From: Ophiocordyceps camponoti-saundersi (nom. inval.)
Taxonomy: Eukaryota; Ascomycota; Sordariomycetes; Hypocreales; Ophiocordycipitaceae
Assembly: GCA_003339415.1 (NCBI GenBank)
Contig: PDHQ01000063.1
Coordinates: 62,001 to 126,000 of the forward strand
Direction of reading: 5' to 3'
Length of the DNA stretch: 64,000 nucleotides
The notes below the pieces were generated by a model that was not told the DNA's origin, made no database searches, and saw nothing but the letters and a program-made list of their open reading frames with translations. Positions 34,254 to 45,188 of the stretch are shown here, piece after piece (position 1 is the stretch's first letter; every line of letters begins with the position of its first letter). Both the position numbers and the translations under genes were made by a program.

Positions 34254-35773
34254 ATGGGCATCATGGAATACTCGTCGGACGGCGCCGACGCCAAACTGGC
34301 AAAGACCTTCTCCCAACCGCGCGAGCAGTCCTCTTCCTCGTCATCGGATAACGTCTTGATGGGGAGCGCCATCGCCGGAGAGGTCAGCGAGTTCGAAGAG
34401 CGGCGCGTTGACTTGGAGAAGCAAAAGGCCGCCGCCGGCGACGCTCACTTCCACCGGCTGGGCTGGAAACGACTCACCGTCATCCTCATCGTCGAGGCCG
34501 TTGCTCTCGGCAGCTTGAGTCTACCGCAGGCTTTCGCGACGCTGGGCATGGTGGCCGGTGTCATCTGCTGCATCGGCCTGGGCTTCATCGCCATCTATAC
34601 GAGTGACATCGTGGGAAAGGTCAAGCTCAAGCATCCCGAGGTCGCACATTATGCCGACGCCGGCCGGTTGCTGATGGGCAAATTCGGCTACGAACTCATC
34701 GGCGCCATGTTCGTCCTGCAACTGACCTTCCTCGTCGGCTCTCATACGTTGACGGGAACCATCGCCTTTCTCAACATCTCCAACGACGGCGCCTGCTCCG
34801 TCATCTTCGCCTTCGTCTCGGCCATCATATTACTCCTCTTGGCCGTGCCGCCGTCATTCGCCGAGGTTGCCATCCTCGGATACATCGACTTCGTATCCAT
34901 CTTGGCCGCCATCGGTATAACCCTCATCGCGACCGGCGTCCAGGCCAGCGAGGCCCCCGGCGGCCTGGCTGCCGTCAACTGGTCGGCTTGGCCGAAGCCA
35001 GGCATCAGCTTTGCCGACGCCTTCATCGCCATCGCCAACATCGTCTTCGCTTACAGCTTCTGCATGTGCCAGTTCTCCTTCATGGACGAGATGCACACGC
35101 CCGGCGACTATCTCAAGTCAGTCTGGTCCCTCGGCATCATCGAGATGGTCATCTATACGCTCACCGGCGCCATCATCTACGCCTTCGTCGGCATCGACGT
35201 CAAGTCTCCCGCCCTATTGTCCGCCGGCCCTCTGATCTCCAAGGTCGCTTTTGGCGTCGCCCTGCCGGTCATCTTCATCTCGGGCTCCATCAACATCACC
35301 GTCGTCGGCCGCTATATTCACGGCCGCATCTTCCAAGATTCCATTACCCGCTTCATCAACACGCCCAGGGGCTGGATCACCTGGTTGGTCCTCATCAGCG
35401 CTGTCACCGTCGCCGCCTTTGTCATTGCAGAGGTCATCCCCTTCTTCAACGATCTGCTGTCAATCTCCTCATCTCTCTTCGTCTCCGGCTTCACCTTTTA
35501 CCTCCCGGCCATGATGTGGTGGAAGCTGTTGCGAGTCGGGCCTTGGTATTCGCGCCAGAACATTGGCAATGCCATAATGAATGGGTTTTGCTTTCTCATT
35601 GGCATCATCGTCCTGGTCTGCGGAACATACGGCAGCATCGTCGACATTGTAAGTGTCATTAACCACTGAATCCTCGGCGAAACAAACCGAAACTGACCCA
35701 TCTGTTCTTCCAGATGCACCAGTTTAAGGAGGGAAAGGTCCGGGGCGTCTTTACGTGCTCACCCATTGCTTGA
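34254..35773 (+). CDS. Neutral/aromatic amino-acid permease (AAAP family, MTR-like)
   Basis: Proton-coupled amino-acid transporter of the AAAP/Aa_trans family, close in pattern to the Neurospora MTR (N system). Exons 34254-35648 and 35714-35773 (65-nt intron) give 484 residues. The start MGIMEYSSDG was chosen over an in-frame upstream ATG (34122) that lies in the CT-rich leader. The cytosolic N-terminus is Ser-rich, then RLGWKRLTVILIVEAVALGS opens TM1 with LSLPQAFATLG, the family signature. About eleven TM segments follow, including YSFCMCQFSFMDEMHTPGDY in the conserved central loop, ISGSINITVVGRYIHGRIF and FLIGIIVLVCGTYGSIVDI. The terminal exon adds MHQFKEGKVRGVFTCSPIA, confirming the splice. 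Confidence 0.88.
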
Positions 35774-36890
35774 ACGGGTTTACACTATACCATGGCGTTC
35801 GAGCGTCATTCTTCTTCTTCTTTTTTCCACATCATGGCAATGATTTTCACGCAATCTCCTTCTTCCTCCCAGGCCTTCTTCAGGGACATGAGAGCATCAT
35901 TTCCCTTTCCTACATCGGGGCGCGGAGATGGAAAGGGCAGCGCCAAAGCACAGCGAGTTTTCCTTCGTGTTTTCACACATCAACTGCATCTGCCTCGACG
36001 AGGATTGCATCGGGCATGGCGGCGGGAAACGCAGTGGTTGTGATGCCAAGTGTATATTTCTTGGATACCCTTGCAGTGTACTACTTGGAGCTGTATTCTA
36101 CACCTTGTATATACATCTACACACACACACACACACACAACTATGTGCATGCAACATCTTGGTTGCTTCTCATCACCTGAACTGAAGTCTGTCCGTCTGT
36201 ACATAAGCGTAGTAAGTAAATGTGTAAGTTCTCACTCCCATACATACATACCATCTTCAGCCGGAGTCAACTCTCGATACTGCAAGCTATGGTGAGCCAT
36301 TTTCCCCTTTCGAACAACTCGAGATGCTTGGCAATGAGCGACTATTTCTTTCTCTTCCTTATATCCGTAACACATAGAGACCAACCTGCTACCCACATAT
36401 ACACCTACTTACACACCTACTCACCACACACCTGCATACATACATTCGAGGTGCACGCACATACATACTAATCAGAATAGTACATAATCCCTGGATGGCC
36501 TGGAATCCAGACGGAGACTCTTGTTGGTTCCAGTCCCCTAATCCCTGCGCCCAAACTTTATTTTCGTATGATCTCGCATGGCCTTTTCCCTCTCTCGTCT
36601 GACACATATTGAATTGAGGCGTCACTGTTTACGAATCTGTCCATCGTGACACCCCAACTCGTTATAGTTGGTTACAAGGTCCTACGTGGCTTGCTGGCTT
36701 CTCCTGAGTATAAATGTCATCGCCTCTCCCGCCCCTGATGGTTGAGAAGAGAGAGAGAGAGAGAGAGAGGGAGAGACAGAGACAGAGAGCTCATCTACAT
36801 TCCCTGTCATCACACTCGTTTAAATCGAGATTCCCCCATATTCCCTCCAAGTGTCTCTCTTCCCCGTTCAGTCTCTGACATTCAGCTGCG
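35774..36890. other. Intergenic with (CA)n and (GA)n
   Basis: No gene seen. (CA)n at about 36119-36138, TACA patches at about 36240-36250 and 36437-36472, (GA)n at about 36750-36790. TATAAAT at 36709-36715 may serve the next gene. Confidence 0.6.
36709..36715 (+). promoter_or_regulatory. Possible TATA box of the alpha/beta hydrolase gene
   Basis: TATAAAT 182 nt upstream of the ATG at 36891, separated from it by a GA-rich leader. Confidence 0.3.
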
Positions 36891-37646
36891 ATGGAAAAGG
36901 CAGTCTTGATCATCACCGGCCACGGGCATGTCCCGGAGCATTATTCTAGAGTCACGTCACTGCTCCAAAAGAAGGGAATCAGAACCATCTGCGAATGCTT
37001 ACCCACTATTAATCATCCCTTGCCCCCTTTCAAGACCATCTACGACGACATACGATTCATCAAGGATATCGTATCGAATGAAGTCGGCAAGGGAACACGT
37101 CTGACCGTCTTGTGCCACTCTTACGGCGGCATGATTGCCTCTGCCGCACTCGGCGAGTTTGCCTTTACGACAGACGCAGCGGATAAGGGAGGTGTCACTT
37201 CCATCGTCTTCATGACCGCTTTTATTGCCTCTGAGAACGGGAGTGTAGCTGGCCTGCTTGGAGATGAAACAGAGCTGCCCTCGGCGCTTGGACGGCGGCC
37301 GGACGGAAGCTGCTGGGTGCCCGATCCAGTCTATTTCTTCTACAACGACCTGTCAGGGGAGGACGCCGAGTGGGCGGCTGGTCTTTACGTCTCCGGATGT
37401 CCTGCCTCGTCCCTGCTGGATCGCATTCCCGGCGAAAGGGTGGCTTGGCGATCGATTCCTTCGACCTACATCGTCTGCGAAGCTGATTGTGCCATTCCGC
37501 TTCAGCTTCAACGCGGCATGCTTGCCAGTGCCCGAGATCAGGGCGTCAAGTTCGACGAGTACAGCATTCAGTCCGGCCATAGCCCGTTCATCAACAAGCC
37601 GGCCGAGATTGCCGAGATTGTTATCAACGCTATGCAGCGTCACTGA
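36891..37646 (+). CDS. Alpha/beta hydrolase, esterase-like
   Basis: Single-exon alpha/beta hydrolase of 251 residues, cytosolic. The oxyanion-hole region is VLIITGHGHVPEHYSRV near the start. The nucleophile elbow is CHSYGG with Ser77. The acid is in VCEADCAIP, and the catalytic His is in SGHSPFINKPAEIAEIV near the C-terminus. Order and spacing fit the Abhydrolase_6 / plant methyl-esterase-like group, whose members cleave small esters such as methyl salicylate, but closely related fungal proteins have unknown substrates. No signal peptide and no cap insertion beyond the usual four-helix size. A (GA)n repeat makes up part of the leader. Confidence 0.8.
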   Translation: MEKAVLIITGHGHVPEHYSRVTSLLQKKGIRTICECLPTINHPLPPFKTIYDDIRFIKDIVSNEVGKGTRLTVLCHSYGGMIASAALGEFAFTTDAADKGGVTSIVFMTAFIASENGSVAGLLGDETELPSALGRRPDGSCWVPDPVYFFYNDLSGEDAEWAAGLYVSGCPASSLLDRIPGERVAWRSIPSTYIVCEADCAIPLQLQRGMLASARDQGVKFDEYSIQSGHSPFINKPAEIAEIVINAMQRH

Positions 37647-38309
37647 GGGATTCGGCGCGTGTGCCTTTTTGCCTGCGACGTCATGTCTTGTTTTTGTTAT
37701 GGGTAGGGATATGTGTCGATCGACGCCCTGTTCGCGTTGTATTGTCACCTCAGCAGCGGTCCAATGCTATCATTGCCTCTTAATCTCGACTTGAACTGCA
37801 GCTGCTTCCTTGTGTACACGTAGATGACGCGTACAGAGCCTTGGATCATTCATCACAAGGCCCTCTCAGGGAGAGACGAATCCCCATCTCGTCTACGGAT
37901 ACCTCCTGAGACAAAAACATGCCTTCATCGAAAGTCCAATCCAAGACACGACAAAAGGAACCATGGTCCGTCAACGCATACGACTCTGCATCGCGCACTG
38001 ACCGGTGCAAGGGATCAGGGCCAACCGTCCATGTAACACACATGCATCGTCACCATTCTAGTTATTCGACGAGGGAAGAAAAAAGACGCAGATCAAGGCA
38101 ATAGATGCGTCCTTACCGATGGATGAGGCGTTAAGACACAGTCACGTGCGTCACACAACTCACCCAGTTGGCCTGCCTGCTTGTCTCACATCTCACATAC
38201 GGTGAGTGGTGAGTGGTGAGTTGTGTTGTGCACGCAAGTGAAGGCGTATGCAGCAGCACTGAAGCAGGAAGAGAGGAGAGCGGGAGGCCGACCGACTGGG
38301 CAGACCAAC
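37647..38309. other. Intergenic, no gene seen
   Basis: About 660 nt with a short GTGAGTG repeat near 38201-38222; no supported frame. An in-frame extension upstream of the transporter start lies at 38223-38309 but is not conserved-looking. Confidence 0.5.
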
Positions 38310-39999
38310 ATGTCATCATCGCTATCGGCCTCAACCTCGGCTTCATCCGCCGGCCCGTCAACTCTTCACTCCCATCAACCCCTTCTCCAACCCGGCCGCA
38401 CCGCAATCATGAAGCAAGCCGGCGATGACAACGTCGAATCCGTACCGGAGATGGATCCCGAGCAGCGGGCGAGGATAGAGAAAGGACTCAAGCGCAAGCT
38501 CGACGCTCGATGCGCCATCTTCGTCCTCATCTACATCATGAACTATCTGGATCGTCAGACCATCAGCGCCGCCCGGCTCAAGGGTCTTCAGGATGATCTA
38601 CGGCTTGATAACACCCAGTACGCCACGTGCCTCAGCATTCTCTACGCCGGATACATCCTCATGCAGGTGCCGTCCAACATGGTCATCAACCGGATCCAGC
38701 GGCCGTCGCTTTACATCTCTGCCGCCATGGTGCTCTGGGGACTGGTGAGCACGCTCAGCGGCGTCGCTCACGACTTCGTCTCCATGCTCTGCACTCGCTT
38801 CTTCCTCGGCTTCGTCGAGGCTGCTTTCCTGCCCGGCGCCTTGCTGCTGTTATCGAAGCTGTACACGCGACGAGAGCTGACGACGCGCAACGCAATCCTC
38901 TACTGCGGTAACCTCATTTCCAACGCCTTCTCCGCACTCGTCGGCGCCGCTGTCCTCTCCAACATGCAGGGCGTGCTCGGCCATGCCGCTTGGCGCTGGC
39001 TCTTCTTCATCGAGGGGGGCACTACCATGGTCATTGCCATTGCCGCCGCCTTCATCCTCCCCGATCTGCCTCACAACACGCGTGGTTTCACTGCCGAGGA
39101 AAAGATTGTCGCCCAACTGCGCATGACGGAGGATGTTGGCGAAGCTGATGCCGACTCTGAGGGTCAGGGCGTCTTTGACGGCTTGATATTGGCTCTGACT
39201 GACGTCAAGGTCTACGTCGTCATGTTTACCGTCACTGCCTATGTTCTCGGCCTGTCCTTTAACGCCTTCTTCGTGAGTACAAGTCATGCAGATTTACCTC
39301 CCAGAGGCACGCTCAGACACCTGACCTATGGCAAAACAGCCGACTCTTACTGGCACACTTGGCTTCGATTACGTCCCTACGCTGTTGATGAGCGCTCCGC
39401 CGTGGCTCTTTTCTTGCATCATCTCGGTTCTCGTCTCATTGCACTCTGATGCCACTCAGGAAAAGGTCAGCTTCAAGAGCCCTGTTGTTCCACGAACCCT
39501 CCCCTATCTCTCAACGCTGACCAGACGCTTCAAGTTCTGGCATATCGTCGGTCCCCTTATCCTCGGCATCGTGGGTTTTGCCATCAGCATGTCAACTCTC
39601 AACATCGCCGCCCGTTACGTTGCCCTCTTCCTGCAAGCAGGGTCTTATGCCGGCTACATAGTCTTCACCTCGTGGATAAGCTCCTCGTTCCCTCGACCGC
39701 CGGCGAAGCGCGCCGTGGCCATTGCCCTGATCAACGCCTTCAGCCAGGTCGGCAATATAGCTGGGTCTTACGTTTGGGATCTAAAGGAGGACGGCTATCG
39801 GAAGAGCTACGGCATAGTGCTCGCCATGTTTTGCCTTTCCATCGGTGGAAGCTACGTCTTCAGAGGCATGCTCAGCAGGCTGAACACTAAACTCGAAGCC
39901 CATGAGAGACGGCCTCCTGGCGAGCTGGCACCAGCGGCTGGGGATTCTCGCGCCGACGATACCTTACGGATGAAAAAGGGATTCAGATATCTGCTTTGA
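38310..39999 (+). CDS. MFS permease, anion:cation symporter (allantoate/nicotinate-type)
   Basis: Major-facilitator permease of the fungal ACS family (Dal5/Tna1-like), with 12 TM. Exons 38310-39272 and 39340-39999 give 540 residues. Signatures: ARCAIFVLIYIMNYLDRQTI (TM1), AGYILMQVPSNMVINRIQRP (TM2 and loop), LGFVEAAFLPGALLLLSKLY, WRWLFFIEGG (TM5-6), FDYVPTLLMSAPPWLFSC and the C-terminal FSQVGNIAGSYVWD. The sequence HSDATQEK ... FWHIVGPLI carries an extra stretch of about 22 codons (around 39467-39533) with a GTCAGC donor, a GCTGACC branch-like box and a CAAG acceptor. It may be an in-frame intron, which would make the protein about 518 residues. It converges on the beta-galactosidase, with 69 nt between the two stop codons, and may import products of the neighbouring glycosidases (inference). 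Confidence 0.83.
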
Positions 40000-40068
40000 G
40001 ACTGTCAAGGCATATATATATACTCGAGGCTGCTGTCCATTCAACGACGCCTGAAGGGAGCCGTCCAA

Positions 40069-41994
40069 CTACTCTTCAAACATTGCGGGAGAAGAAAGCT
40101 GCCCCCGACGATCCGGATCTGGCCTGTTGAACCATACCCGGGAAGCAATACCTTTCGCACGCGGCGGCCCTTCTATCCGTGGCTCGAGCTCCAAAACGAC
40201 GACATCGTTCTTTCTGCCGACTGGGTTGAGATAGCATCCTGGCAGGTAAAGGCTCTGTTGAGGGCCAATGGTCCAGTAACGGCCCAGATTAATACCATTG
40301 ACCCAGATGAGGCCCTTGATGCCTCCGTTGAGCGTCAGGAATGAATCGCTTCCGAGACCCGGGGTTGCGTGTTCCAAGACCCTAAAGTATCCGGTGTAGA
40401 AAATGGGACCGCTGTTCTCCCATACGGTGGCATAGTTGTTGCTTGACAACTGCCTCGGCGGTTTCGCCAGAGGAAGCGAAAACGTCGTCCATCCCTTGAG
40501 AATCACCGACGAGCCAACGCGGACGTTGCCGACGATGCCCTTCCGTTGATCCTTGAGCTCCGGTCCAAAGTCAACACGGCCGAGGTTCTCGACCAGGAGC
40601 TGAAGCAGGTCCCCCTTCTTGAGGGATAGTCGTATATTGGTGGGAGGATCATGCGTCCCGTCTATGACGCCGACTCTCTGTCCGTTCTGGTATATGATGA
40701 CGCGATCTCGAGGCTTGTCGCCCACGTGGAGGGCTCCGTTGACGGGCGAGGTGACGTTGTGCTCGTACAGGACGAAGCCGTGCCACTGGCCCAGAGTCTC
40801 CATCGTCACCGGATCGGCGGCCTGGCTGACGAGCTGGTTCGGTAGAATATCGAAGAGGGCCAGACTTGGCTTCAGGTCAATCTCTTCTGTCTGAACGGGT
40901 TCCGGCAGTTGTGGCACGTTTGGGATACTTGAAGGTGGAACGTGTTCGGCGATCAATCTTCGGAGTCGATGGTACATCTCGGTTGGCCGGCCAGATTCGT
41001 CGAGGGGAGCGCCATAGTCGTAGCTCGTCGTCACTGGCCTGGTTCTGAAAGTGTTCCAGACGGCACCGTTATCATAGCCCCAGTTGGTACCGCCATGGAA
41101 CATGTAGATGTTGAACGAGTGACCCGCTTGTAGAACCCATTTCAGGTCCATGATGATGCGGTCTATCCCGCCTTTCTGAACGGAATGATGAGCCAAAGTG
41201 GAGGACCAGTCGTCAAACCAGGTTATATAGTATTCGCTGGCAAGCTGAGGCCCCAGCATCGACTTCTCGGTGATGTATTCGTCGCGAGCTATGAAGCCCG
41301 ACTTGGGATCTCCGTCCGTCGTGGCCAGGACCCCCGGCAGCGTTCCCCTTTCGAGGTACAGCCGGTTGCCGCCGTCTGTGGTGTAGAGGAAGACTTCAAA
41401 GTTTGCTCTTAGAATCTCTGCCATCTCTGCCAGGTAACCCTTGTCCTTTGCGAAGCTTCCGTATTCATTCTCCAGCTGGATCATCAGGATGGGGCCTCCG
41501 CGTGTTGACTGCAGATGGCCTATCTCCTTCCCGAGACGGTTGATGTATCGTCTCGAAAGATGGAGGAACTGCTCATTGTTCTCACGGATTTTGAGACCGG
41601 GAACTTGGCTTAGCCAGGCTGGGAGACCTCCCCAGTCACGCTCCCCGCAGACGTACGGCCCCGGACGCAGCACAACCTTGAGTCCCTCTTCTTGAGCCAA
41701 GTGAATGAAATGGGCGACGTCATTGGATTCGCTAAAGTCCCAGTCTCCTGGTAATGACTCAAACTTGTTCCAGAAGACGTAGCTGAAGATGGTGTTGAGT
41801 CCCATGGCTCGGGCCATCTTCAGTCTCTGAGCCCAATATGGCCGAGGGATACGTTGAGGATCCATCTGGCCACCGATGATTTGGAAAGATTTCCCATCTA
41901 AGAGGAAGTGTGTTTCATTGTAGTCGAATCGAGCTGACGAGCCGAGGCATAGACAGGCTATTACCAGCACTCGGAGGGAGGTGGCGAAGAGCAT
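40069..41994 (-). CDS. Secreted beta-galactosidase, GH35
   Basis: Retaining beta-galactosidase of family GH35, 641 residues, one exon. Signal peptide MLFATSLRVLVIACLCLGSS, then FLLDGKSFQIIGGQMDPQRI typical of the family. GLNTIFSYVFWNKFES, LRPGPYVCGERDWGGLPAWL and the acid/base QLENEYGS (Glu177) follow. The nucleophile is Glu254 in SEYYITWFDDW, and FHGGTNWGYDNG plus TTSYDYGAPLDESG complete the barrel. The C-terminal part is the beta-sandwich jelly-roll region (GGIKGLIWVNGINLGRYW, LYLPG). The size is that of bacterial/animal-type GH35 (about 640), not the 1000-residue Aspergillus LacA type. It is divergent to the GH27 gene across 1 kb and convergent with the MFS permease. It would remove terminal beta-galactose from glycans outside the cell. 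Confidence 0.92.
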   Translation of the reverse strand: MLFATSLRVLVIACLCLGSSARFDYNETHFLLDGKSFQIIGGQMDPQRIPRPYWAQRLKMARAMGLNTIFSYVFWNKFESLPGDWDFSESNDVAHFIHLAQEEGLKVVLRPGPYVCGERDWGGLPAWLSQVPGLKIRENNEQFLHLSRRYINRLGKEIGHLQSTRGGPILMIQLENEYGSFAKDKGYLAEMAEILRANFEVFLYTTDGGNRLYLERGTLPGVLATTDGDPKSGFIARDEYITEKSMLGPQLASEYYITWFDDWSSTLAHHSVQKGGIDRIIMDLKWVLQAGHSFNIYMFHGGTNWGYDNGAVWNTFRTRPVTTSYDYGAPLDESGRPTEMYHRLRRLIAEHVPPSSIPNVPQLPEPVQTEEIDLKPSLALFDILPNQLVSQAADPVTMETLGQWHGFVLYEHNVTSPVNGALHVGDKPRDRVIIYQNGQRVGVIDGTHDPPTNIRLSLKKGDLLQLLVENLGRVDFGPELKDQRKGIVGNVRVGSSVILKGWTTFSLPLAKPPRQLSSNNYATVWENSGPIFYTGYFRVLEHATPGLGSDSFLTLNGGIKGLIWVNGINLGRYWTIGPQQSLYLPGCYLNPVGRKNDVVVLELEPRIEGPPRAKGIASRVWFNRPDPDRRGQLSSPAMFEE

Positions 41995-43009
41995 GATGCC
42001 GGTCTTTGATTAGAACGGTCAGGATGATGAGAATTTGGGGGCGGAAGAGTCTCGATAGAGGACATGTCTGTGCGTCTTGTTTGATATAAGAGAACTCGAG
42101 AACGAGAAGCACGGCTACTTGTCAAATCGAGGATACGGGCTATCTCGATGACGAAGGAAACAGTTGGATTCTCTTATTCTCTTGGATTAACGACCAGAAA
42201 AGAAACAGCATGAAGCCGAGTCTTGACACGATCGCTCGATCTTGTAGATGAAGATATCACGAGGCGAAGATATCACGAGCACAAACGACGCAGCGGTGCT
42301 GATAAAGCCACCACCCTTCTCACACCCCCTCTGCTTTCTCATTTTCCCCACTGCTTGATGATCCGATGAAACTGTGACAGCTTCTCCCAATATCAGTGAG
42401 TTCGACACATAGAAAGACACAAGGAGGGTTACCTTCGGACGTAATAACGTAGCTGCTGCTGCGGGAGATCGGAGTTAAGCATGGTTTTCGTTGCGCACGT
42501 CACAGTTGTAATGGCGTTGTCGTGAGGGGGGGAGAAACACTAGAACTGAGGTCTTTGCCCAGCACTTTTCTTGAGGTTTTTGACTATAACAGTCGTTGAT
42601 AGTTGCGAAAAATGGAAGACGGGTTATTGGCATTAGGAAAGACTAGCATATGCTTCTCATGGCTGCACATACATATCTCGGCTTCGCTTGTCTCATGGCG
42701 TTCTCTACTCCGCTCCCATTTGCGACGGATGACATGACCCTGCCCAGATCCCCTATCTGCATGTGTGCCTATCGTGTTCCCCTTACTACTTCATGCGCAA
42801 CACTCGCCGAGTTATGTAGCAGTAGCAGCCTGTCCTTTCGGAGGGTCGTCAAATCTAGGTAGGAGCTGTTATCAAGAAGAGGTCTCGTACAGGATCATAA
42901 GTTAATACATATACTGTAGGGCTTGCTCGAGACAATCTTCAGCTTTATGCCATACTCGGCCTCATCCTTTCGAATCTCCCCCCTCAGAAGTTGGAGTCAC
43001 CCGTTCAAC
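41995..43009. other. Shared divergent promoter of the GH35 and GH27 genes
   Basis: About 1 kb between the divergent glycosidases. No gene is supported; a 70-codon frame at 42650-42862 has a hydrophobic start but no other support. No repeat. Could coordinate both genes. Confidence 0.5.
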
Positions 43010-44638
43010 ATGTTGCAATTCTTGAGCTATGCGGCGATGATGGCGGCCGGCCTGATCGGCACAGTTACTTCGATCAGTGTGCCGGCCGAGAGAGTCCTCC
43101 CTCTACCTCCGATGGGATTCAACAACTGGGCTAGGTTCAAGACAGACATCAACGAGTCCATCTTCGTTGATGCCGTCGAGGCCATGACGAAACGGGGCCT
43201 TCTCGCCGCTGGATATAACCGGATAAATCTCGACGACGCTTGGTCTACCATGAGTCGAGCGGCGAGTAACTCCATGGTCTGGGACACCAAAAAGTTCCCC
43301 AGAGGCCTCCCCTGGCTGGCGGATTATATAAAGTCCAAGGGTTTCATCCCCGGCATCTACAGTGACTCGGGCAGCCTCTCCTGCGGTGGATATCCCGGAG
43401 CTTTAGGTTATGAGGACATTGATCTCAACGACTTTACTGCCTGGGGCTTCGAATACCTCAAGATGGACGGCTGCAACCTTCCGGATGCCAGTGAGAAGAC
43501 CTATCACGAGGTGTACGGTCGTTGGCACAGCTTGCTTTCCCAGTCCGGCAGTAAAATGGTCTTTTCCAACTCTGCCCCGGCGTACTTCTCAGGAGTGAAG
43601 AACCTGACCAGCTGGTACATGGTCATGGGATGGTCACGGAAATACGGACATCTCGCACGCCACTCAGCCGACATCCAGACCTATCCGGAAGGGAACTCCT
43701 GGGTCAGCATGATGTATAATTACGGACAGCACGTTCGTCTGAGTCGATATCAGAAACCGGGCTTCTTCAACGACCCGGACTTTCTCAACGTAGATCATCC
43801 GTCGTATAGTCTGACGGAGAGAAAGACTCACTTCGCCTTGTGGTGCGTCTTTTCGGCGCCGCTGCTGCTCAGCACCGACTTGAAGGCACTCAAGGACAAG
43901 GAAGTCGAATATCTTACCAACCGCCGCCTCATCGCCGTCAACCAGGACAGGCTGGTCCAGCAGGCCACCCTAGTGAGCCGGGACGCGAATCAAGATGTCC
44001 TGACCAAGAGCGTCGAGAACGGGGATCGAGTGGTGGCCATGCTGAACAAGGCCGGCGTTTCTGCAAGGATCATGGTTTCATGGGAGAGGCTTGGGCTCTC
44101 TCCTACCGCCCTTCAGAGAGCCGATTACGTCTCGGTCGAGGACCTGTGGACTGGGAAGCGCCAAAAGATCGCCGTGGCGGCCGGTGGTGTAAGGACCGAG
44201 TCCATCCCGTCTCACGGCACAGCCGTCTACCGCATTTCTCAAAAGGCCAGCGCCATCACGCCAACGGGTCTCATCTTCAACTCCAATACCTTGAAATGCC
44301 TCACCGACGACTGGTCAGGTCTCGTCGGCTGGTTTGACTGCAACGATTCTGACTCTCAGGTTTGGATGGTTCGCAAAGACGGGCGGATTAGCAGCCTGCT
44401 GCATCCTGATCGCTGCCTGATGCAAACTGATCGGAACCTGGCCGCAACGAGTAGTGTTGTCCCTGATCGAAGTTGTGGAAAGTGGAAATATCATGTGTCG
44501 GGCAATCTGATCAACGTCAAGTCCGGACATTGCTTGACTGAAAAGGCAGATGGTGTTGCTGTAATTATCTCATGTGGTTACTTGCTTAACGAGCAAGTCT
44601 TGAGTCTTCCCATCGGCGTTGCCGTAGCTGAAGCTTGA
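43010..44638 (+). CDS. Secreted alpha-galactosidase, GH27, with C-terminal lectin-like domain
   Basis: Hydrolyses alpha-galactosides; retaining family GH27 (clan GH-D). The start at 43010 gives the signal peptide MLQFLSYAAMMAAGLIG and 542 residues; the frame is open 29 codons further upstream. Motifs: LPPMGFNNWARFKTDINESI, GYNRINLDDAW, GFIPGIYSDSG, the nucleophile Asp153 in YLKMDGCN, the acid/base Asp in FFNDPDFLNV, and FALWCVFSAPLLLSTDLK. After the Ig-like domain, a region from about residue 415 with repeated Cys and Q-V-W (TLKCLTDDWSGL, SDSQVWMVRKDGR, HPDRCLMQTDRN) looks like a ricin-B/CBM13-type lectin domain, as in some fungal GH27. The last 15 residues are not lectin-like and may be the result of read-through of an unspliced intron. 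Confidence 0.9.
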   Translation: MLQFLSYAAMMAAGLIGTVTSISVPAERVLPLPPMGFNNWARFKTDINESIFVDAVEAMTKRGLLAAGYNRINLDDAWSTMSRAASNSMVWDTKKFPRGLPWLADYIKSKGFIPGIYSDSGSLSCGGYPGALGYEDIDLNDFTAWGFEYLKMDGCNLPDASEKTYHEVYGRWHSLLSQSGSKMVFSNSAPAYFSGVKNLTSWYMVMGWSRKYGHLARHSADIQTYPEGNSWVSMMYNYGQHVRLSRYQKPGFFNDPDFLNVDHPSYSLTERKTHFALWCVFSAPLLLSTDLKALKDKEVEYLTNRRLIAVNQDRLVQQATLVSRDANQDVLTKSVENGDRVVAMLNKAGVSARIMVSWERLGLSPTALQRADYVSVEDLWTGKRQKIAVAAGGVRTESIPSHGTAVYRISQKASAITPTGLIFNSNTLKCLTDDWSGLVGWFDCNDSDSQVWMVRKDGRISSLLHPDRCLMQTDRNLAATSSVVPDRSCGKWKYHVSGNLINVKSGHCLTEKADGVAVIISCGYLLNEQVLSLPIGVAVAEA

Positions 44639-45188
44639 GTGAGGACACATACTTGAGAGGTTACTAGTAGAGATTATAGTTGTCTATAAGTTGCCCCAGA
44701 ATGAAGGTGCCATGTGTTGGCTGGCTGAGGAAAATATGACGAATAGGGTTTTGAACTTGGGGAAGATTACTTTCTGGACGTCAGGAGATGAGAAACTTGT
44801 CTGTCAGTCGATAGCCAGTAGACAAGAGAGTTGAGAATGAGAGAGGGATGGGTTGTTTCTATAGATTAACTGCCTTGAAGGCATGCATCGTGTCACTTCG
44901 GTGCCATTTCTATCCGTACTTCTCCTGCACTCTTGGGTTGTTTCCCGGAGTGACGTCATTGAGGCCTCGTATGTATGTATACGGAATATGCCAGGCCTCG
45001 GTTTCAATCATCAATTTGCCAGCCTGACATGATTGGGCAGCTGAGACACAACTAACTGCATACACATATGTATGTCCTGCAACGCCACGTTGGCAAGGGA
45101 AGATGTCGAGGACGATGCCGTGGTCATTGGAGACAAGGGGAATTATCCCCTTAGCATTGCCTCGAGTCCTACCTCTGGTCTCCGCATC
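44639..45188. other. Intergenic between GH27 and GH2, no gene seen
   Basis: 550 nt with short TATG patches; no supported frame. An in-frame ATG at 45072 lies upstream of the chosen GH2 start. Confidence 0.5.

Noticed and set aside
42460..42490. GGAGATCGGAGTTAAGCATGG string resembling a 5S rRNA internal segment
   Set aside because: No flanking 5S stems or length; chance similarity.
42650..42862. 70-codon frame with a hydrophobic start and Cys
   Set aside because: No splice continuation, no promoter elements, no family; too weak to list as a gene.
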